From contig RKSK01000154.1 in NCBI GenBank assembly GCA_007570915.1, forward strand, positions 1 through 16,005: 16,005 nt of DNA, written 5' to 3'. The notes below the pieces were generated by a model, which was not told the origin of the DNA, did no database searches, and was given only the letters and a program-made list of their open reading frames with translations. The translations under genes were made by a program, and so were the position numbers. This DNA is from Cenarchaeum sp. GTDB taxonomy: Archaea; Thermoproteota; Nitrososphaeria; Nitrososphaerales; Nitrosopumilaceae. Of this stretch, positions 13,072 to 16,005 are shown piece after piece (within the stretch, counting starts at the first letter, position 1; the number at the start of each line of letters is the position of its first letter).

Positions 13072-13549
13072 CGAGGCGGCTCCGGGCGCGGGCGCCGGGC
13101 CAAAGGCCGCCGTCGCGCCGCGCGTGGTCGTGGTTGACGCGACAGACCACGTCGCCGGCAGGCTCGCCTCCAACGTCGCAAAGCTCCTGCTGCAGGGGAA
13201 CATGGTCCACATGGTCAACTGTGAGCGCATAATGATAAGCGGCAGCCGCTCTAGCATCGTGGGCGAGTACCGCAAGTTCCTCGAGATAGCCAGCGTGCTG
13301 CACCCAAAGCACGGGCCGTTTCACCCGCGCCGGCCGGACACCATAATGACGCGCATGGTCCGCGGCATGCTGCCCAGGAAAAAGCCGTCCGGCATCGCGG
13401 CCCACAAGAGGCTCCGCGCGCACATTGGCACGCCGCGCCCCCTGCGGTCGCACAAAAAGGTCCAGTTTGAAAAGGCAAAGATCAGGGGCGCGCACTCGAG
13501 GTACACGAGCATGGCAGACCTGGGCAGGACGGTGGGCTGGACGCAATGA
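13064..13549 (+). CDS. rpl13: large-subunit ribosomal protein L13
   Basis: 161 aa from TTG 13064, 141 aa if GTG 13124 is the start. Early-assembling 50S protein. Evidence: VVVVDATDHVAGRLASNVAKLLLQGN, the NCERIMISGSR strand, HPKHGPFHPRRPDTIMTRMVRGMLPRKKPSG with the conserved basic core, then LRAHIGTP. The TTG start overlaps the L18e stop by 8 nt and would add a Gly/Ala/Pro-rich leader of about 20 residues (GSEAAPGAGAGPKAAVAPR) that is not part of the family fold; GTG 13124 places the start right at the conserved VVVVDAT. I cannot decide between them. Confidence 0.93.
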   Translation: MGSEAAPGAGAGPKAAVAPRVVVVDATDHVAGRLASNVAKLLLQGNMVHMVNCERIMISGSRSSIVGEYRKFLEIASVLHPKHGPFHPRRPDTIMTRMVRGMLPRKKPSGIAAHKRLRAHIGTPRPLRSHKKVQFEKAKIRGAHSRYTSMADLGRTVGWTQ

Positions 13550-13995
13550 CCCCGCCAAAGGCCGAGATTTACTTTGCGACGCGCAAGTCCGCCAGCGCGC
13601 ACGTCCACATCACGCAGGGCAAGGGCCGCGTGCGCATCAACAACGTCCCCGTCGAGCTCATACAGCACGAGATGGCCCGCGAGACGATACTCCTCCCCCT
13701 CAGGCTCGCCGGCAAGAGGCGGGACAAGGTCGACGTGTCAGTTCGCGTGAGCGGCGGTGGGTTTATGGGCCAGGCCGGCGCGGCGGCGACGGCAATATCG
13801 CGCGCGCTAGTCGGCTGGACAAAGTCAAAAAAGGACCCAAAGGACCACCCCCTCACAAAGACAGAGCGCGAGGACCTGCGCAAGAGCATACTCGGCCACG
13901 ACAAGTACCTCATTAGCGGCGACGCGCGGCGCAAGGAGCCCAAAAAGTTCGGCGGCAAGGGCGCCAGGCGCCGCAAGCAAAAGTCCTACCGCTAG
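13546..13995 (+). CDS. rps9: small-subunit ribosomal protein S9
   Basis: 149 aa, 30S protein whose C-terminal tail reaches the P-site tRNA. Evidence: YFATRKSASAHVHITQGKGRVRINN at the N terminus, DVSVRVSGGGFMGQAGAAATAISRALVGW in the middle, and the basic tail KFGGKGARRRKQKSYR ending in the expected Ser-Tyr-Arg type terminus. The ATG overlaps the L13 stop (ATGA), so translation is coupled. In many archaea rpoN follows S9; here a nucleotidyltransferase starts 9 nt later. Confidence 0.95.
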   Translation: MTPPKAEIYFATRKSASAHVHITQGKGRVRINNVPVELIQHEMARETILLPLRLAGKRRDKVDVSVRVSGGGFMGQAGAAATAISRALVGWTKSKKDPKDHPLTKTEREDLRKSILGHDKYLISGDARRKEPKKFGGKGARRRKQKSYR

Positions 13996-14004
13996 GGCCC
14001 TGCC

Positions 14005-14775
14005 ATGAGGGCCGTCATAATGGCAGGCGGCTCCGGGACGCGCGGGAGGCCGTACACGGACTATTTCCCAAAGTCCATGTCGCCGCTGCTGGGCCGGCCA
14101 ATGATCGAGGTCATCGCGAGGCACATGTGCGCGTCTCGCGCCATAGACGGCCTGGTCGTCATCGCCGACCTTGGGGGCCAGGGCGCGCAGGTCAGGAACC
14201 ACCTGGAGAGGGCCAGGCTGGGCAGGCCCGTCTCGTTCGTCCAGGGCGCCGACGGCGGCACGGCCGGCGACCTGCTCGGGGCCAGGCGCGAGATCGGGTC
14301 CGGGCCGTTCCTGCTGTGGTTCTCGGACAACCTCTGCGCGCTTGACATTGGGGCCATGGCGCGCCACCACGAGAAGAGCCGGCGAGCCGCGTGCGTCGCG
14401 GTCCGGTCGCGCAGGAGGGAGGAGACGGGTTTTGCCGTGGTCCGCGGCGGCATGGTCGAGGAGTTTAGGGAAAAGCCCGTAGTCGACCTCCCGGTGTCCG
14501 AGTGCCTCGGCATTTACGTGCTAGACGCGTCTGTCCTGCGCGACGTGCGGGCCCGCGCCGCCGGGTCAGGCCGCGTCGACCTGTCATATGACATACTGCA
14601 GCCCATGGCAGCCGCGGGCCGCGTCAGCGCGTACGACATTGGCGGGGCGGAGTGGCTTGACGTCGAGTCGCCCGTGGTGCTGGACCGCAACGCAAGAGTG
14701 GCAGCCAAGATCGCAGCAGGGATGGGAAACGGATCCAGAGAAAACGCCAAAGGGCGGCATTTAGGCCCCATGTAG
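14005..14775 (+). CDS. sugar-phosphate nucleotidyltransferase (NDP-sugar pyrophosphorylase family)
   Basis: 256 aa. Transfers a nucleotidyl group from an NTP to a sugar 1-phosphate, giving activated sugars for surface glycans. Evidence: MRAVIMAGGSGTRGRPYTDYFPKSMSPLLGRPMIE, the G-x-G-T-R...PK signature (residues 8-23); QGADGGTAGDLLGAR; WFSDN with Asp108 at the metal-binding position; the EEFREKP segment; and the late AEWLDVESPVVL segment that resembles the family's 'W.DvGtp'. The exact sugar and nucleotide cannot be read; RfbA- or mannose-1-phosphate guanylyltransferase-like are options. It starts 9 nt after S9, so it is likely co-transcribed with the ribosomal genes. From about 14690 the base composition drops in GC; the final about 25 residues are probably a poorly conserved tail. 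Convergent with the next gene, 4 nt apart. Confidence 0.85.
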   Translation: MRAVIMAGGSGTRGRPYTDYFPKSMSPLLGRPMIEVIARHMCASRAIDGLVVIADLGGQGAQVRNHLERARLGRPVSFVQGADGGTAGDLLGARREIGSGPFLLWFSDNLCALDIGAMARHHEKSRRAACVAVRSRRREETGFAVVRGGMVEEFREKPVVDLPVSECLGIYVLDASVLRDVRARAAGSGRVDLSYDILQPMAAAGRVSAYDIGGAEWLDVESPVVLDRNARVAAKIAAGMGNGSRENAKGRHLGPM

Positions 14776-15970
14776 GCCATCACTCGATGCGTTTGAAGAT
14801 TGTTTGCAGTTCTTTCATCTGCCCAGAGATCAAGTCTATCGCGCTCGCGTCGTTGCGGGCCATTGAGACATACAGGCGGTAGAGCGCGATCTGGCGCTCT
14901 CGCAGGTATTTTATGTTTCCAGATGATATTAAGCCATTATAGACGCCGTTTATGGCAGACGCTCGGCGAGGGATGCCTGTTTTTTTGCACTCGATGATCT
15001 CGTCACGGTTTGCCCTAAGCTCGTTGTAAAGCAGCCTGGCCATATCCTTTCGCATTGCCCTCCTGTCTAGCATGTTTTTGATCCAGTTAAACGCAAGGAG
15101 CGCTGGCAATGTGACAAGTCCGCCAAGCAGCAGATCCCGGATGCTGAAAAGGTCCTCCAAGTGCCGTCACCCGTACTGGCGCAGAACGCGCGTAATGAGC
15201 TCGTCCTGCGTAGAATCAGGAACTAGTTGTTCTATCTCGTTTGGACGGCGCTCGAATGCAGGCCGGTCATTTGGCTCCAAATCCATGCTGTGCTCATGCA
15301 GATCCTTTAGCGTGACTGCGATTGCTGCGTCCCCATACTGCTCCCTGCCAATCATGGCATTCTTGATCGCGTCTATCGACTCGGGTGATTTTTCAAGGCG
15401 AAAGCTTGACCGGGGCGGCTTTGGGGCAAGTCCTCCTGAGTCAGGCAAGTTGTCTTCCCGGGAAGGAAGGCGCAGGGTTTCTGAGAGCATGTTCCACATA
15501 TTTTCGCACATGTCCAGCAGTTCGGCGCGATTGCTTGTCCCGCCAGGTATTTTGGCCACAACTCGGCTAAAAATGTCTTTTTTTGCAATATGCGAATTTT
15601 GTGCAAGAAGGTGGATGGACGCGGCGATTTCCAACCTGGCAAGGTCTTGCGGGCTGTCCATTATAGAACGGATAAACTTGACACAGCGGTCAAATTGACT
15701 TTGCTTGCTTTTATCCAGGAATCTTGCCCTTGCGTCTGCGGGTATGTCTTTCATAATCTGCTCCAGCTCAAATCCCGTGCGCGCGAGGTTTGTGCAGTAT
15801 GGGCCTCGCAGGTACCACGAAAAGTCATACCCCAGGTACACGCCAAACGCCTCTACCATGTAGATGAGCTTTTGCAGCCTGAGGCGGCCGTCAAAGGTCT
15901 TCATGCCAAAGTCGGAGTTTGGGATTGACCTGAGCACGTACCCCAGTATGACCGCGTTTGGGCCAATGAT
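14690..15970. other. lower-GC accessory segment at the right edge
   Basis: From about 14690 to 15970 the DNA is visibly richer in A/T (runs such as TTTTTTT and AATTTT, mixed third positions), then returns abruptly to almost pure G+C at 15974-16005. It covers the end of the nucleotidyltransferase gene and both genes of the minus-strand pair. No terminal repeats, integrase or tRNA are visible inside the window. Confidence 0.55.
14780..15160 (-). CDS. small membrane-anchored protein, possible effector or toxin
   Basis: 126 aa, not recognised. Residues about 10-27 (LLLGGLVTLPALLAFNWI) form a single membrane segment followed by the basic stretch KNMLDRRAMRKDMARLLYNELRANRDEI, so the soluble part should be cytoplasmic. 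The rest is helical, with YNGLISSGNIKYLRERQIALYRLYVSMARND. TTG 15160 is the only start that keeps the membrane segment; the next Met is at residue 30. It begins 6 nt after the stop of the Panacea/YwgA-like gene, so the two form an operon. A small membrane protein paired with such a regulator suggests a toxin-antitoxin or defence effector, but this is inference from context only. Confidence 0.6.
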   Translation of the reverse strand: MEDLFSIRDLLLGGLVTLPALLAFNWIKNMLDRRAMRKDMARLLYNELRANRDEIIECKKTGIPRRASAINGVYNGLISSGNIKYLRERQIALYRLYVSMARNDASAIDLISGQMKELQTIFKRIE

Positions 15971-15973
15971 CAT
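15167..15973 (-). CDS. Panacea/YwgA-like domain protein, possible antitoxin
   Basis: 268 aa. The N-terminal part GRLRLQKLIYMVEAFGVYLGYDFSWYLRGPYCTNLA (29-64) has the pattern 'LQKL.Y......lgY.F.wYlrGPYs..La' shared by YwgA-type proteins and reminiscent of the Panacea (SocA/DUF4065) antitoxin fold. A helical region follows to about 170, then a Pro/Ser/Arg-rich linker (about 178-195) and an acidic C-terminal part. No enzyme motif is visible. Panacea domains are known antitoxins that neutralise varied toxins encoded next to them, which fits the small membrane protein 6 nt downstream. ATG 15973 was chosen; no TATA box is seen in the 32 bases above it, and that stretch has no stop in frame, so the gene could start further upstream outside the window. 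Confidence 0.65.
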   Translation of the reverse strand: MIIGPNAVILGYVLRSIPNSDFGMKTFDGRLRLQKLIYMVEAFGVYLGYDFSWYLRGPYCTNLARTGFELEQIMKDIPADARARFLDKSKQSQFDRCVKFIRSIMDSPQDLARLEIAASIHLLAQNSHIAKKDIFSRVVAKIPGGTSNRAELLDMCENMWNMLSETLRLPSREDNLPDSGGLAPKPPRSSFRLEKSPESIDAIKNAMIGREQYGDAAIAVTLKDLHEHSMDLEPNDRPAFERRPNEIEQLVPDSTQDELITRVLRQYG

Positions 15974-16005
15974 GGGGCGCGCCTGCCCTGGCGTCGTGGG
16001 GCGCC

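Noticed and set aside
1..16005. tRNA, rRNA or insertion-sequence features
   Set aside because: No tRNA-like T-loop and acceptor pairing, rRNA segment, transposase or terminal inverted repeats were noticed on reading both strands; a tRNA or IS search program would be needed to exclude them fully.

Overview
The window is compact, very GC-rich archaeal DNA, most likely from a Nitrososphaerota (Thaumarchaeota) member; a Cenarchaeum-like host-associated lineage is possible but unproven. Three things support this: archaeal information-processing genes (SBDS-Rrp4-Rrp41-Rrp42-L37Ae-Pcc1, L10e, L18e-L13-S9, EndA, Mre11); a TATA box about 25-30 nt in front of the start codon of most first genes, with no Shine-Dalgarno motif, meaning leaderless transcripts; and an RNA polymerase subunit D fragment that passes from its HAKW motif to its VESTG motif without an Fe-S insert.

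Layout. 1-3101: the end of a methylenetetrahydrofolate reductase-type gene, convergent with a cobalamin-dependent methionine synthase that lacks the homocysteine domain. 3135-3911: a stand-alone Cas4/RecB-like Fe-S nuclease, divergent from a small unknown gene at 4000. 4257-5441: ribosomal protein L10e divergent from tRNA-splicing endonuclease EndA. 5403-7029: a helicase-type PLD-like domain without its helicase, and a short Mre11. 7070-10944: a minus-strand superoperon running SBDS, Rrp4, Rrp41, Rrp42, L37Ae, Pcc1 (KEOPS) and then, unexpectedly, a Vsr-like endonuclease. 11086-12412: two convergent unknown genes whose 3' halves have lower GC. 12440-12661: a headless C-terminal fragment of RNA polymerase subunit D. 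12724-14775: L18e-L13-S9 followed by a sugar nucleotidyltransferase. 14780-15973: a lower-GC two-gene operon encoding a membrane-anchored small protein and a Panacea/YwgA-like protein.

How the parts work together. The exosome/SBDS/L37Ae/Pcc1 block is the conserved archaeal RNA-processing and translation cluster, and its genes are chained by 1-14 nt overlaps. The MetF- and MetH-like genes form a split B12-dependent methionine-synthesis module. The most unusual points are the decapitated rpoD beside an apparently replaced segment, the L37Ae gene with no ATG/GTG/TTG start in frame, Vsr at the end of the exosome operon, Mre11 with a Glu where the metal-binding Asn is expected and no Rad50-binding tail, and the low-GC two-gene unit at the right edge that resembles a toxin-antitoxin or defence module.

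Every stretch longer than 300 bases is covered by a gene or gene remnant. I saw no tRNA or rRNA gene, CRISPR array, insertion sequence or convincing terminator.
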